DNA of 64,000 nt from DASPLH01 sp035627675 (GCA_035627675.1 DASPLH010000062.1:1-64000), one strand, 5' to 3'. Positions 20,364 through 28,758 are shown, counted from the first letter of the stretch. Program-made: numbers and translations. The notes: a model not told the origin generated them from the letters alone.

Positions 20364-20505
20364 GTGTGGCGCGGGCGTCCCGCCCGCGTTGGCCTTTGGT
20401 GTGTGGCGCGGGCGTCCCCGCCCGCGTTGGCCGTGAGTGTGGCGCGGGCGTCCCGCCCGCGTTGGCCCTTGGTGTGTGGCGCGGGCGTCCCCGCCCGCGT
20501 TCTCC
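20364..20505. repeat. four tandem GCGGGCGTCC(C)CGCCCGC hairpin units
   Basis: The unit GTGTGGCGCGGGCGTCCCGCCCGCG-type sequence occurs at about 20364-20390, 20401-20427, 20437-20462 and 20473-20500, separated by 8-12 bases (TTGGCCTTTG-like). Each contains the perfect inverted repeat GCGGGCG/CGCCCGC. Copies alternate between a three-C and four-C loop. It lies in the spacer between two divergent genes. Confidence 0.85.
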
Positions 20506-20560
20506 CAAGCTCCCGGCAAAAAGCTTGCGACCCCCGTGGCCGGGAGCATCTCTCATAGGT

Positions 20561-20908
20561 ATGTCTCATGAATCCAGCTACACCTTCGATCTCGCGGCAG
20601 AGATGGAGCGCGCCAAGTCGCTTCCGGCTGCGGGCGGACGCGCATCGCTGCCCGTCGTCAGCTATCCCAGCCTCAAACAACTTGTGATTTACATGCCCGA
20701 GGGTTCACGGTGGGACGAGCACTCCACGCCCGGACGTGTCAGCGCACAAGTGCTCCGCGGAAGGGTGGTCTTCTCCTTCATGGACAGCCAGCGTGAGTTG
20801 CGCGCCGGAAACGTCCTGGCGCTCGACAGCTCAGTCAAGCACAGCGTGGAGGCCATGGAGGAATCCTGGTTCCTGCTGACGGTCGCGCGCTGCGATGGCT
20901 TGGCATGA
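20561..20908 (+). CDS. small cupin-domain protein
   Basis: A 115-residue protein from ATG 20561. A single cupin_2-type barrel is visible: VIYMPEGSRWDEHSTPGRVSAQ (motif 1, with His54), a GRVVF turn, and RAGNVLALDSSVKHSVEAMEESWFLLTV (motif 2, with His94). It keeps few of the usual metal ligands (one His plus Glu in motif 1, one His in motif 2), so metal binding is uncertain. It is soluble, with no signal peptide. Such proteins are often small-molecule or redox sensors, or dioxygenase-fold remnants. No operon partner; the next gene (UDG) is 161 bases downstream. Confidence 0.75.
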   Translation: MSHESSYTFDLAAEMERAKSLPAAGGRASLPVVSYPSLKQLVIYMPEGSRWDEHSTPGRVSAQVLRGRVVFSFMDSQRELRAGNVLALDSSVKHSVEAMEESWFLLTVARCDGLA

Positions 20909-21069
20909 CACTGCCCGGCCCCTGCCGGAGAAGTTCCGACAGCATGAATGGTGCTCCCCAGAGTTGGAACCGCGCCAACTCTGGGCCACGCCCCGCCCAC
21001 CCGCGGCGGAGAGAAACTAGCACCCGGCTTGGCGTAACATGGTCCTCAACTGGTCGTACCGTAGATTCC

Positions 21070-21756
21070 ATGCCCTCCAGTCTCGCCATCCTGCATTCCG
21101 AAGTGATTGGGTGCTGCCGTTGCCCGCGGTTGGTCGAATATCGCGAGGCTGTTGGGCGCGAGAAGCGCCGCGCCTACATGGATTGGGAATACTGGGCGAG
21201 GCCCGTTCCCGGCTTCGGCGATCCGCAGGCGCGCGTGCTGATCTTGGGACTAGCTCCGGGAGCACATGGCAGCAACCGTACCGGGCGTCCGTTCACGGGA
21301 GACCAGTCGGGCAAATTCATGTATCCCATCCTCTACCGGGTGGGATTCGCTTCACAGCCAGACGCGACACACCGCGATGACGGCTTGCGGCTTCTCGACG
21401 CGTACATCACAGCCGCCATACGCTGCGCGCCTCCGGACAACAAGCCGACGCCGGAAGAGATTGCCGCGTGCTCTCCATTTCTCGACCGGGAGTTATCTTC
21501 GCTGAAGCGCGTGCGCGTGGTGGTTGCCTTGGGGAAGATCGGCTTCGATGCGTATCTGAGCTACTTGCAGCGGCAGGGGTTTGCGTTCAAGAAGAGTGAA
21601 TACATTTTCGGGCACGCAGCCGAATACATCATGCCCAACGGAGTCGTGCTGCTGGCTTCGTATCATCCTTCCAACCAGAACACGGCGACAGGCAAGCTGA
21701 CGGCGAAGATGTTTCAGCAGGTGTTCGAGCGAGCGCGAACCATCGTCCGGAAGTGA
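21070..21756 (+). CDS. type-5 uracil-DNA glycosylase (UdgB family)
   Basis: The enzyme removes uracil (and often hypoxanthine) from DNA in base-excision repair. The 228-residue protein has the family-5 motif A GLAPGAHGSNRTGRPFTGD (near residue 60) and the C-terminal loop SYHPSNQN containing the HPS motif. Cysteines in the N-terminal CCRCPRL and in IRCAPP and AACSPF fit the [4Fe-4S] cluster of families 4 and 5. ATG 21070 gives the usual length. In family 5 the motif A lacks the catalytic Asp of other families, as seen here. Confidence 0.88.
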   Translation: MPSSLAILHSEVIGCCRCPRLVEYREAVGREKRRAYMDWEYWARPVPGFGDPQARVLILGLAPGAHGSNRTGRPFTGDQSGKFMYPILYRVGFASQPDATHRDDGLRLLDAYITAAIRCAPPDNKPTPEEIAACSPFLDRELSSLKRVRVVVALGKIGFDAYLSYLQRQGFAFKKSEYIFGHAAEYIMPNGVVLLASYHPSNQNTATGKLTAKMFQQVFERARTIVRK

Positions 21757-21809
21757 GGCAGGGATGCAGCGCGGATGCGGCTGGAGGTTACCTGCGGGAC
21801 ACGCAACGG

Positions 21810-22058
21810 CTACGCGGTGAGTTCGCGTTCTCCGCGCTTGCGCTCCAGTTGATGACGCAGCGCCTCGGGGACTTCAGGCCTGGTCAGTTCGCGCAGGAAC
21901 GACAGAAGAAACCACCAGATCAACCCAACCGAAAACAGGAACGCGACGAAAGTTAAGGTCATGGCCGCGGCCACCCCTCTGCCCCGATACAGGGCGAATC
22001 CGGAAAAGCTTGCTGCTGCGACCGGGGCCCACTGCGGCAGCCAGTTGCTTCTCCACAC
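21810..22058 (-). CDS. small hypothetical membrane protein
   Basis: An 82-residue frame with one or two hydrophobic segments: a weak one near 12-30 and a strong one at about 33-55 (MTLTFVAFLFSVGLIWWFLL). A charged tail follows (RHQLERKRGERELTA). A shorter product from Met33 is possible. No family is recognised. The hydrophobic pattern with a basic, helical tail looks like a real inner-membrane protein, but there is no supporting operon and the spacer upstream is repeat-filled. Confidence 0.45.
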   Translation of the reverse strand: MWRSNWLPQWAPVAAASFSGFALYRGRGVAAAMTLTFVAFLFSVGLIWWFLLSFLRELTRPEVPEALRHQLERKRGERELTA

Positions 22059-22142
22059 GTATGATGCTGAATTTTCGCCGCCAGTTACATATAACGAGAG
22101 GTCGATGAACCCTGGGCGATACTCGAGGCACTGAAGTGCTAA

Positions 22143-22192
22143 AGCTGCTGAGCTGCTGAGCTACTGAGCTACTGAGCTGCTGAGCTGCTGAG
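22143..22192. repeat. AGCTGCTGAG/AGCTACTGAG tandem array
   Basis: Five to six units of (A)GCT(G/A)CTGAG in a row with an eight-base period. Same family as 1257-1298 and 29996-30012. It directly abuts the palindromic repeat that follows. Confidence 0.75.
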
Positions 22193-22196
22193 GATG

Positions 22197-22240
22197 GTGA
22201 TCCACATTTGCGGAGCCGCTGGCGCATGTGATGTGGAGCC
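22197..22240. repeat. ATGTGGGNCACC palindromic repeat, copy 3 (diverged)
   Basis: TCCACAT (22201-22207) and ATGTGGA (22231-22237) flank a foldable GC-rich centre; on the minus strand the outer arm reads AATGTGGATCACC. Confidence 0.55.
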
Positions 22241-22244
22241 GAGG

Positions 22245-23834
22245 TTACTTCCGTGTCGGGTTCAGGCGGGCGTTGCGGATTTTGTACAGCTCGATGACGG
22301 CGACCCACTGGCCGCCCGAGCTGCGCTGCCACGCGATCTGGCCCTCCAGCATCTGCGCGATCTCTTCCGGCCGCATATCGGAGTGGTAGTCGAAATACCG
22401 CTCCTGGATGCGGTTCCACCACGCGAAGCGGTTGAAGATGTTTCGCGGCGGCTCGTACTTTGTGTTGAAGGCCACGACGACGTCGTAGCTTTCCCGCTGC
22501 TGTTTCGCCCGCAGCATCTGCGCGAGAGTGAAGTTCTCCACCCGCACGATCGTCAGCGGTTCCTTCACATAGCCGAGGAATGGGCGGTTCAACTCGTCCG
22601 AAGCCGGCCACGCCGTCAGGATGCGGTCGTCGCCGTAGTGCTGCTCAACGTACACCGCCGCCGACTTGTGCATCCGGACGAAATCGCTGTACGCGAGGTT
22701 GTCCTCGGGCGCGATGCGCCAGGGCGGATTCACCAGCAACGCCGCGACGAATGCGATCGCTACCGCCGCCGACCAGATAGGCCACTGCGGCACGCGACGC
22801 ACGAGCGTCGAAGCGCAGAGCAGGATTACCAGAGGGATCACCGGGACGAGATACCGCGCGAGCGGCGCTCCGCCCAGGACGGAAAACTCGACGACGTGCG
22901 CCAGTACCAGGCACCCGAAGACCGCCTGGTACTTCAGCGCGATCCGTGGACGCTCCTGCCCGTTGTCACGCAGCGGCGGCATGCGCATCGCGATCACGGT
23001 CGCGGCCGTCAGCACGAACAGGTTCATGTAGCCGGTGACGTGCCACACCCGCATGAAGAACGCGATCAGGACGCGCAACGGCGTCACGGTCGCGCCGAGG
23101 TTGTAGCGCAGGTACTCGGGATTGCCGAGGATATGTCCCGTTACGTGCGCGTGATAGGCGTACCAGAGCGCGAGCGGCACGAGCGCGACGAGATATGCAA
23201 ACGCGCGCCCGAGCGGCTGCGGGTCCATCCCCCACAGCGCCGCCCATTGCGGCCAGCGCTTGCGGGCCACCCGGCAGACGATCTCCCACGCGAAGAACGT
23301 CAACGGCACGGCTACCGCCGTCTCCTTAGCCAGGCACGCCAGCGCGGAGAAGAGGAGTGTCCATCCCATCCTCCGCGTGATGTAGAAGTAAGCAGCCCAG
23401 ACGGTCAGCGCGAACGCCGCGATGTCGAGCTGCGCCATCGAACTCTGGGCGAAAACCGTCGGGTAGAGCGCCGTCAGCACGACGGTCAGGACCGCAACAC
23501 GCGTGTTCGCCACACGCTCGCCGAGGCGGAACACGCCGAGCATGCCAAACGAGGCGACGACGAGCATCGCGACACGCGAGACCGCCGGCGCGAAGTTGCT
23601 CAGCTTCCACCATGCCGCCAGCCAGATCATCACCAGCGGAGGATGCGCGTTGCTGAGCGTGGTGTAAGGGATGAGATCGCCGGTGCGGAACAGGTCGTAA
23701 GCGGCGGGGACGAAGTAGCCGGCCTCATCCCAGAAATAGGGCAGGCGCAGCAGTGGCGCGTGCGTAAGGAACAGGACGGCGAAGATCAAAGGAAACAGCA
23801 GGAGCGACGAAGTATTCTGGCGCGGCTGTTCCAT
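22245..23834 (-). CDS. GT39/ArnT-like membrane glycosyltransferase
   Basis: A roughly 529-residue polytopic protein from ATG 23834 with about ten membrane helices. Early in the first periplasmic loop it has the acidic motif PYFWDEAGYF, matching the catalytic Asp-Glu of the PMT/ArnT (GT39/GT83) superfamily. A later AHPPLVMI also recalls that group. These enzymes transfer a sugar from a polyprenyl-phosphate donor to protein or lipid on the outer face of the inner membrane. The soluble C-terminal part (about 430-529) is typical. Donor and acceptor are unknown, and no lipid-A or glycan genes are adjacent. Confidence 0.82.
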   Translation of the reverse strand: MEQPRQNTSSLLLFPLIFAVLFLTHAPLLRLPYFWDEAGYFVPAAYDLFRTGDLIPYTTLSNAHPPLVMIWLAAWWKLSNFAPAVSRVAMLVVASFGMLGVFRLGERVANTRVAVLTVVLTALYPTVFAQSSMAQLDIAAFALTVWAAYFYITRRMGWTLLFSALACLAKETAVAVPLTFFAWEIVCRVARKRWPQWAALWGMDPQPLGRAFAYLVALVPLALWYAYHAHVTGHILGNPEYLRYNLGATVTPLRVLIAFFMRVWHVTGYMNLFVLTAATVIAMRMPPLRDNGQERPRIALKYQAVFGCLVLAHVVEFSVLGGAPLARYLVPVIPLVILLCASTLVRRVPQWPIWSAAVAIAFVAALLVNPPWRIAPEDNLAYSDFVRMHKSAAVYVEQHYGDDRILTAWPASDELNRPFLGYVKEPLTIVRVENFTLAQMLRAKQQRESYDVVVAFNTKYEPPRNIFNRFAWWNRIQERYFDYHSDMRPEEIAQMLEGQIAWQRSSGGQWVAVIELYKIRNARLNPTRK

Positions 23835-23984
23835 GAAACGAGGGTAGCAGAATCGTGTGGGTGCCACGAGTTCGGTCGTGCCGCAAGTGCCACGCTCGAC
23901 GGCGGCTTGAGCCGCTGCGGCATGGGCGGAACTCGACCGCGCAGGCCGGGCCGTGCGGCCCGGCGTTGATTCCGAACACTCAAT

Positions 23985-24275
23985 CTAGTGAACCGGGCCG
24001 GGACCGAAGCGGGGATCGAGCTTGATCTCTCCGAAGGTCTGCTCGTAGTTGGCTACGTTCTGCTGGAGCATTACCGAGAGTGCCTTCGCCTGCTGAGGGC
24101 TGAGGTACACGCCCTGGAAGTTGCGGACCTCCAGACGGGTTTCGGTCTGCGGCACCAGTGTTCCGAACGCCAGGAAGAAGTCCCACACGCTCATTCGGAC
24201 CTGCACGCTGTTCGAGTAGCCTTCGCGGTACTCGTCCGTGTTGGAGATTACGATTTCGGGCTGCTGAGGATTCAT
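23985..24275 (-). CDS. DUF3467 family protein
   Basis: A 96-residue soluble protein. It reads as a single DUF3467 domain: EIVISNTDEYREGYSNSVQV at the start, WDFFLAFGT in the middle and LSPQQAKALSVMLQQNVANYE near the end. GGAG precedes ATG 24275. The family is widespread in Acidobacteriota, Bacteroidota and others, small, usually single-gene, and of unknown function. It lies between the glycosyltransferase and msrA, same strand, about 80 bases from msrA. Confidence 0.85.
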   Translation of the reverse strand: MNPQQPEIVISNTDEYREGYSNSVQVRMSVWDFFLAFGTLVPQTETRLEVRNFQGVYLSPQQAKALSVMLQQNVANYEQTFGEIKLDPRFGPGPVH

Positions 24276-24354
24276 AAGGATGTCTCCGGAGCAGCAGAGT
24301 ATCAGAACGGGCGTTCTCGCGACGGCACATGGCCGAAGCCCGCGGCCTCACAGA

Positions 24355-24906
24355 TCAGGACGCTGGCGCGTCCTTCAGCTTCGATTCGAACTTCGCACGA
24401 ACCTTTTCGACCTTGGGCGCGACGACGAACATGCAGTAGGGCTGGTAGGCGTTGTTGGCGAAGTAGTCCTGGTGATAGTCCTCGGCCACGTAGAACTTCG
24501 ACGCCGGCTCGATGGTCGTGACGATCGGGTTCGGCCAGGCCTTCCTGTCTGTGAGTTCCCGGATTTTCTGCTCTGCTTCCGACTTCTGGCGCTCGCCGGT
24601 GTAGAAGATGACGGAGCGGTACTGCGTTCCAATGTCGTTGCCCTGACGGTTCAGTGTGGTTGGGTCGTGGACGGTGAAGAAGACGTCCAGCACTTCGCCG
24701 AAGCTGATCTTCGCCGGGTCAAACTCCACGCGCGCCACTTCCACGTGTCCAGTCTTACCCGAGCAGACCTGCTTGTACGTGGGATTCTCGACTGCCCCGC
24801 CCATGTAGCCCGACTGCACGGTTTCCACGCCGTCGAGCTGCTTGAAAGCGGCTTCGACGCACCAGAAACATCCGGCTCCGAGGATTGCTGTTTCGCGTGT
24901 CGCCAT
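24355..24906 (-). CDS. msrA: peptide-methionine (S)-S-oxide reductase
   Basis: MsrA reduces methionine-S-sulfoxide in proteins, repairing oxidative damage. From ATG 24906 the protein has 183 residues and starts MATRETAILGAGCFWC; GCFWC carries the catalytic Cys. Further signatures are GYMGGAVENPTYKQVCSGKTGHVE, FFTVHDPTTLNRQGND, GTQYRSVIF and EDYHQDYF. The resolving Cys is probably the one in YQPYC. A longer frame upstream has no family match and is not used. It starts 26 bases downstream of the histidine-kinase stop, so the two may be cotranscribed. Confidence 0.95.
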   Translation of the reverse strand: MATRETAILGAGCFWCVEAAFKQLDGVETVQSGYMGGAVENPTYKQVCSGKTGHVEVARVEFDPAKISFGEVLDVFFTVHDPTTLNRQGNDIGTQYRSVIFYTGERQKSEAEQKIRELTDRKAWPNPIVTTIEPASKFYVAEDYHQDYFANNAYQPYCMFVVAPKVEKVRAKFESKLKDAPAS

Positions 24907-24931
24907 GCCGATTCGATGCTCCGTCGCGCGC

Positions 24932-26506
24932 TCAGGTAGCAGCGGTCCGCGACCGGTTCGCAGGCTCCACGATAGCGGCTGGGAGCACGACCGAGACGCT
25001 GGTCCCGTGATCCTCGGGACCAACCTTGCTTTGGATATTCACGGAACCCTTGTTTTTTGCCACAAGGTCCTTGACCACGAAAAGGCCGAGGCCGGTGCCG
25101 ACGATCGGCTTGGTGGTGAAGAACGGTTCGAACACGTGCTCCATGACCGATTCGGGGATGCCGCATCCATCGTCCTCTACCTTGACGGTGACGAACTTGT
25201 CCGCGTGTTCGTACACGGCGACCGTTACATTGCCGCCGTCTTGAATCGCATCGACGGCGTTGGCGATGAGGTTGGAGAAGATCTGGTACATCTCGCCCGA
25301 CTCGGCGAAGACGGCGTACTCGGCCGAATGTTCGATGGTCAGATGGATGCCCTTGGCGTTTGCCACCGCCCGGAACGCCGCGACCACCTCGGTCAGCACA
25401 GTTCGGATGAGCACAACCTCCGGACGGCCCTGTCCGCGATAGAAGCCCAGCGACTGCCGGGCGACAGCCGCCACTCGCCGCAGCTCGCGCTCGGCGGTCT
25501 GCAAATACTCCTGCGCGCTGCCCGGTTCCGAGCGAGCCAGGTACACCGAGTTCAGGGCGGCTGCGAGCGGGTTGTTGATTTCGTGCGCCACGGTGGCCGC
25601 GAGGCGACCAGCGGCGGCGAGTTTCTCCGTTCGTATGAGTGCCGCCTGCGCCGTCTTGCGTTGCGCGTCAACCCTGTTCAGGGTGGCGGCCGTTCGGAGG
25701 CCCACGACGGTGAACAACAGAACCATCGCCGCCACGAACAGAGCTGTGCCGAACTCAAGAGGAACAAGGCCGTAGTTCTGGAGCTGGAGACGCAGCCAGC
25801 CGAGTAGCGGCAAGGCCAGCATGGCCACCGGGCCGAGGCGGCGCAACACCATGCCTCCTGCTTCGCTGCTGGTCAGCATCAAGCGAAGCCAGCTGTGGTC
25901 GGCGGCCGCGACAAGCAGTACACCGGTGAGGAGCAACAGGAGCGCCGTCGGCAGAGCCATCAGATAGCCATAAAAGGGCTGAACCCCGTAAAGGTATCCG
26001 AGCAGTGCGACGTAGGCGACGGTCAGCACTCCACCGGCGCTGATGTCGAGCGGCAAGGGCCGCTGGGTGCGCTGAAACGCCAGGTGTATCCCGGTCAGAA
26101 CAAAAGCCAGGGACGTTGAGGCCGAGACGCGCCCCGCCGGATTCGGCAAGTACCAATCCGATAGCCGGGACCGGAGGAAAATGTCGTCGATACCGAAGTC
26201 CGCGCCCGTTACATGCTGCACGAAGATGGCGGCTCCGAACACAGCGACGAAGGCCCCCAGCGCCCTCCCGGGGATTCGCCCCCTCGAATGCATCTGCAGC
26301 AGGGTCGAGATGCCCGTCAGGCAGAACAGAAGCGCCGTGTTCGGAGCAACCAAGGTGCCACGATAGTCTCCCCTGAGCAGGGGAACCCGGAATACCCAGC
26401 CGGCAATGATCAGCAACCCGGAAAGCACAATCAGGGATGCGAGAAGCCCAACTAAGCGACGGTCAGGAGCACGGGATTCCAGATTGTGGGAGGAGTCCGA
26501 AGGCAT
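24932..26506 (-). CDS. membrane-bound sensor histidine kinase
   Basis: A 524-residue kinase. Residues 1-275 contain about eight hydrophobic segments with a short loop (about 100-120), a MASE-like membrane sensor with no recognised extracytoplasmic domain. The dimerisation domain carries the phosphorylated His308 in TVAHEINNPLAAA. The ATPase domain shows the N box NLIANAVDAI, G1 DDGCGIPE, F box FEPFFTTK and G2 GTGLGLFVVKDL. There is no HAMP, PAS or receiver domain, and no response regulator next to it, so it is an orphan kinase here. Signal unknown. Confidence 0.9.
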   Translation of the reverse strand: MPSDSSHNLESRAPDRRLVGLLASLIVLSGLLIIAGWVFRVPLLRGDYRGTLVAPNTALLFCLTGISTLLQMHSRGRIPGRALGAFVAVFGAAIFVQHVTGADFGIDDIFLRSRLSDWYLPNPAGRVSASTSLAFVLTGIHLAFQRTQRPLPLDISAGGVLTVAYVALLGYLYGVQPFYGYLMALPTALLLLLTGVLLVAAADHSWLRLMLTSSEAGGMVLRRLGPVAMLALPLLGWLRLQLQNYGLVPLEFGTALFVAAMVLLFTVVGLRTAATLNRVDAQRKTAQAALIRTEKLAAAGRLAATVAHEINNPLAAALNSVYLARSEPGSAQEYLQTAERELRRVAAVARQSLGFYRGQGRPEVVLIRTVLTEVVAAFRAVANAKGIHLTIEHSAEYAVFAESGEMYQIFSNLIANAVDAIQDGGNVTVAVYEHADKFVTVKVEDDGCGIPESVMEHVFEPFFTTKPIVGTGLGLFVVKDLVAKNKGSVNIQSKVGPEDHGTSVSVVLPAAIVEPANRSRTAAT

Positions 26507-26568
26507 AAGTTCGGGAGCACGGAGCCGAGTTCGTCCGGGGATTATCGCACAGAGAGGCCGCAGTCCGT

Positions 26569-27078
26569 TTAGGGTGCTCTCTCCTGTTCCTCGATCCTCT
26601 TCCGCAGCTTCTCAATCGGCTTCTTGGCCTCTCGCGACTTGAGGAATTGATCTCCCAGTTCCGTTGACCAGAGCACATTATTTGTTGCTGGATCAATAAC
26701 CTTGAGGTGGTAGCGGTGCAGGGGGATGCCGAGAAGCATTCCTGTGGATGTTCCGTACGCCGTTCCCCCAGTCGCGGTGGCGGTAGCCGTCGCGGTAGAC
26801 AGACCGACTGTGCCGTTGTTTGATGTGCTGAGTGAAAGGATGATGTCGGCCTTCGCGGGATCGTCCACAACCGTCCATCGGTCCCACTCGGCAAGGGCCT
26901 TGTAAGCCTGCCTGTAGTGATACTCCGATGCATCTGTCTCAACCGACAGAAACACCGTTTTCGCGCTCATTAGATTTGGAGGCAGCTTGGGGATGGGCGG
27001 ATTCTTTGGGTTTTTCTGCGGAAAGGCGGTACAACACGCGAATAGCATGAACACCGCGATCATGAGCAGTCGGTTCAT
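26569..27078 (-). CDS. hypothetical exported protein
   Basis: From ATG 27078 a 169-residue protein with a signal peptide (MNRLLMIAVFMLFACCTAF). ACC/TAF is not a clean lipobox, but two Cys end the hydrophobic stretch, so lipidation is possible. The mature part has the pattern AKTVFLSVETDASEYHYRQA ... WTVVDDPAKADIILSLS, a Thr/Ala-rich insert (TATATATATGG), and a basic C-terminal helix (EKLRKRIEEQE). It resembles small periplasmic proteins common in Acidobacteriota; function is unknown. Codon use looks less GC-biased than its neighbours. Confidence 0.65.
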   Translation of the reverse strand: MNRLLMIAVFMLFACCTAFPQKNPKNPPIPKLPPNLMSAKTVFLSVETDASEYHYRQAYKALAEWDRWTVVDDPAKADIILSLSTSNNGTVGLSTATATATATGGTAYGTSTGMLLGIPLHRYHLKVIDPATNNVLWSTELGDQFLKSREAKKPIEKLRKRIEEQERAP

Positions 27079-27163
27079 ATCGCGCCCGATTGTGCTACTT
27101 CCTTCTTGAGCTTGCAATCGGTATTGCTTGTGAGGGCACTTTTCGCGAGCGCCGTTAAATGCT

Positions 27164-27249
27164 TGGTGCGAAAGGGGGGACTCGAACCCCCACGGGGGTT
27201 ACCCGCCAGATCCTAAGTCTGGTGCGTCTGCCAATTCCGCCACTTTCGC
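27164..27249 (-). tRNA. tRNA-Leu (anticodon UAG)
   Basis: On the minus strand the acceptor stem GCGAAAG pairs with CTTTCGC. The anticodon stem CCAGA/TCTGG encloses loop CTTAGGA with anticodon TAG. A long variable arm (GGGTAACCCCC region) fits a class II tRNA, and the T arm contains GGTTCGAGTCC. Discriminator A and CCA are encoded (27164-27167). Length is 86 bases. No integrase or attachment-site duplication is seen next to it. Confidence 0.96.
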
Positions 27250-27339
27250 AAGACTCTCATGCGTCATCGCCTGTTGCTGGCCCTCTGAGGTACTGACCCA
27301 ATTTTATACGAATGCTGCCCGGGCGCATGAGTTCTGGGG

Positions 27340-27367
27340 ACGCATTGTCACGAACGCATTGTCACGA
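27340..27367. repeat. 14-base perfect tandem duplication
   Basis: ACGCATTGTCACGA occurs twice back to back (27340-27353, 27354-27367) in the spacer between tRNA-Leu and the RNase D gene. Function unknown; it may be a replication-slippage product or a regulator site. Confidence 0.8.
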
Positions 27368-27402
27368 GCCGCTTCGCAATCCCTCATCCCCGAATGCGCG
27401 CA

Positions 27403-27415
27403 GATGTGGGGCACC
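27403..27415. repeat. ATGTGGGNCACC repeat, half copy
   Basis: GATGTGGGGCACC, the right arm of the dispersed palindrome, without a visible left arm. Confidence 0.5.
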
Positions 27416-27467
27416 CGGCCCTGTCGGGGTTTCCTCTCCTGCAATTACGCAGCGCCTCACGCGGAGC

Positions 27468-27473
27468 TACAAT
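27468..27473 (+). promoter_or_regulatory. putative -10 box of the RNase D gene
   Basis: TACAAT lies 11 bases before ATG 27485, which would give a nearly leaderless mRNA. The -35 is poor (TTACGC). A GGAGC is present but too far away to be a normal ribosome-binding site. Confidence 0.3.
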
Positions 27474-27484
27474 AAAACCACTAC

Positions 27485-28663
27485 ATGGAGACCGCCGCGC
27501 CGCACTACGTAGACTCCCGCCCCAAGCTGGAGTCACTGCTCGAACACCTCGGGTCACATTCAGTCATCGGCCTCGACACGGAATTTATTTCAGAAGGCCG
27601 GTATGAACCCGCCTTGTGCCTTGTCCAGCTATCTACCGCCGACGGCATATGGATCGTCGATCCGGTCGCTATTCCGGACCTCAGCGCCATGTGGAATCTG
27701 CTGGTCGCGCCCGGTCGCGAACTGGTTACGGTGGCAGCGCGTCAGGAGATCAAGTTCTGTGCCAAGGGGGCCGGGGCCCCTCCTGCGAGCGTGCTCGATC
27801 TTCAGATCGGTGCCGGACTGATCGGCCTGGGGTATCCGCTCAGCCACACGAACCTTGTCCTGCGAATCCTCAACCACAAGGTGCATGGCGGCGAGAGCTT
27901 TACCGACTGGCGCAAGCGTCCGCTGTCTTCCGTGCAACTGAAGTACGCGGCCGACGATGTGCGCTACCTGCTCCAGATGAGACAGAAGCTCCTGAACAGG
28001 GCAGAGAAGCTGGGACGCGTGGATTGGGTGCGCGGCGAGTGTGCGCGACTGGTCGCCGACGTCATGCGCGAAGAGGAGCGGTGGCGCGTTTCCGGCAGCG
28101 CGCGCCTGAACCGGAGGCAACTGGCGGCGCTGCGCGAGGTGTGGCGCTGGCGTGACCAGCAGGCTCGCAAGTCCAACCTGCCGGCCTCGAGAGTCCTGGG
28201 AGACAGCCTGCTGATCGAAGTCGCGAAACGTTCGCCCGTCACGGTTGACGATCTTTTCGCCATCCGCGGCCTGGACCGGCGACTGTTTCGCAATGCCGAG
28301 GCCGACGTGGTCGCCGCCGTCAAGCGCGCCCACGAAATCCCCGACGGGCAGCTTCCCAGCAACGAGCGTCGCGAAGACCCGCCGCAGGTCTCGGTTCTTC
28401 AGAAGCTGCTGTCTGTAGCCGCAAACGGGCTTGCCGCGGAGTACGACGTAGATCCGGCACTGCTGGCGACCACCGCAGACCTTCAGGACCTCGTGCGATG
28501 GTTTCTCGACAGTGATGGCAACGAACAGCCCGCGGTTCTCGCAGGCTGGAGAGGAGAAATTCTTCGCGAACCCCTGCTGGGCTTCCTCGAAGGGAAGCGA
28601 TGCGTTCGCGTCGGGAACGTGAAGCGGGCGAATCCCCTGGTCTTCGATGACTGTGGGAAGTGA
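27485..28663 (+). CDS. rnd: ribonuclease D-like 3'-5' exonuclease with HRDC domain
   Basis: RNase D trims tRNA 3' ends. The 392-residue protein has the DEDDy exonuclease domain. Exo I is GLDTEF (Asp31, Glu33), Exo III is YAADDVRYL (Tyr154, Asp158), and the family motif SFTDWRKRPLSS is present. At Exo II, where relatives read ...ARQD-LE-F, this protein has VAARQEIKFC, so the expected metal-binding Asp is Glu88. Residues about 205-300 form the HRDC domain (LREVWRWRDQQARKSNLP ... VTVDDLFAIRGL). It sits downstream of a tRNA gene on the opposite strand. Activity despite the Asp-to-Glu change is not known. Confidence 0.85.
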   Translation: METAAPHYVDSRPKLESLLEHLGSHSVIGLDTEFISEGRYEPALCLVQLSTADGIWIVDPVAIPDLSAMWNLLVAPGRELVTVAARQEIKFCAKGAGAPPASVLDLQIGAGLIGLGYPLSHTNLVLRILNHKVHGGESFTDWRKRPLSSVQLKYAADDVRYLLQMRQKLLNRAEKLGRVDWVRGECARLVADVMREEERWRVSGSARLNRRQLAALREVWRWRDQQARKSNLPASRVLGDSLLIEVAKRSPVTVDDLFAIRGLDRRLFRNAEADVVAAVKRAHEIPDGQLPSNERREDPPQVSVLQKLLSVAANGLAAEYDVDPALLATTADLQDLVRWFLDSDGNEQPAVLAGWRGEILREPLLGFLEGKRCVRVGNVKRANPLVFDDCGK

Positions 28664-28758
28664 CACGGCGGCGAGTTGCAAAGCCGCGTTGCAGGTCTCC
28701 CCACCCCACTCGGGACCCGGTCACGAGACAGGGATTTGCGAAAGCTTCACCTGTTCGC

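Noticed and set aside
20364..20505. Possible CRISPR array
   Set aside because: The units are 25-30 bases of self-complementary GC sequence separated by only 8-12 similar bases; there are no unique spacers and no cas genes.
27164..27484. Integration site (att) at the tRNA-Leu gene
   Set aside because: No integrase gene, no repeat of the tRNA 3' end, and flanking genes look native.
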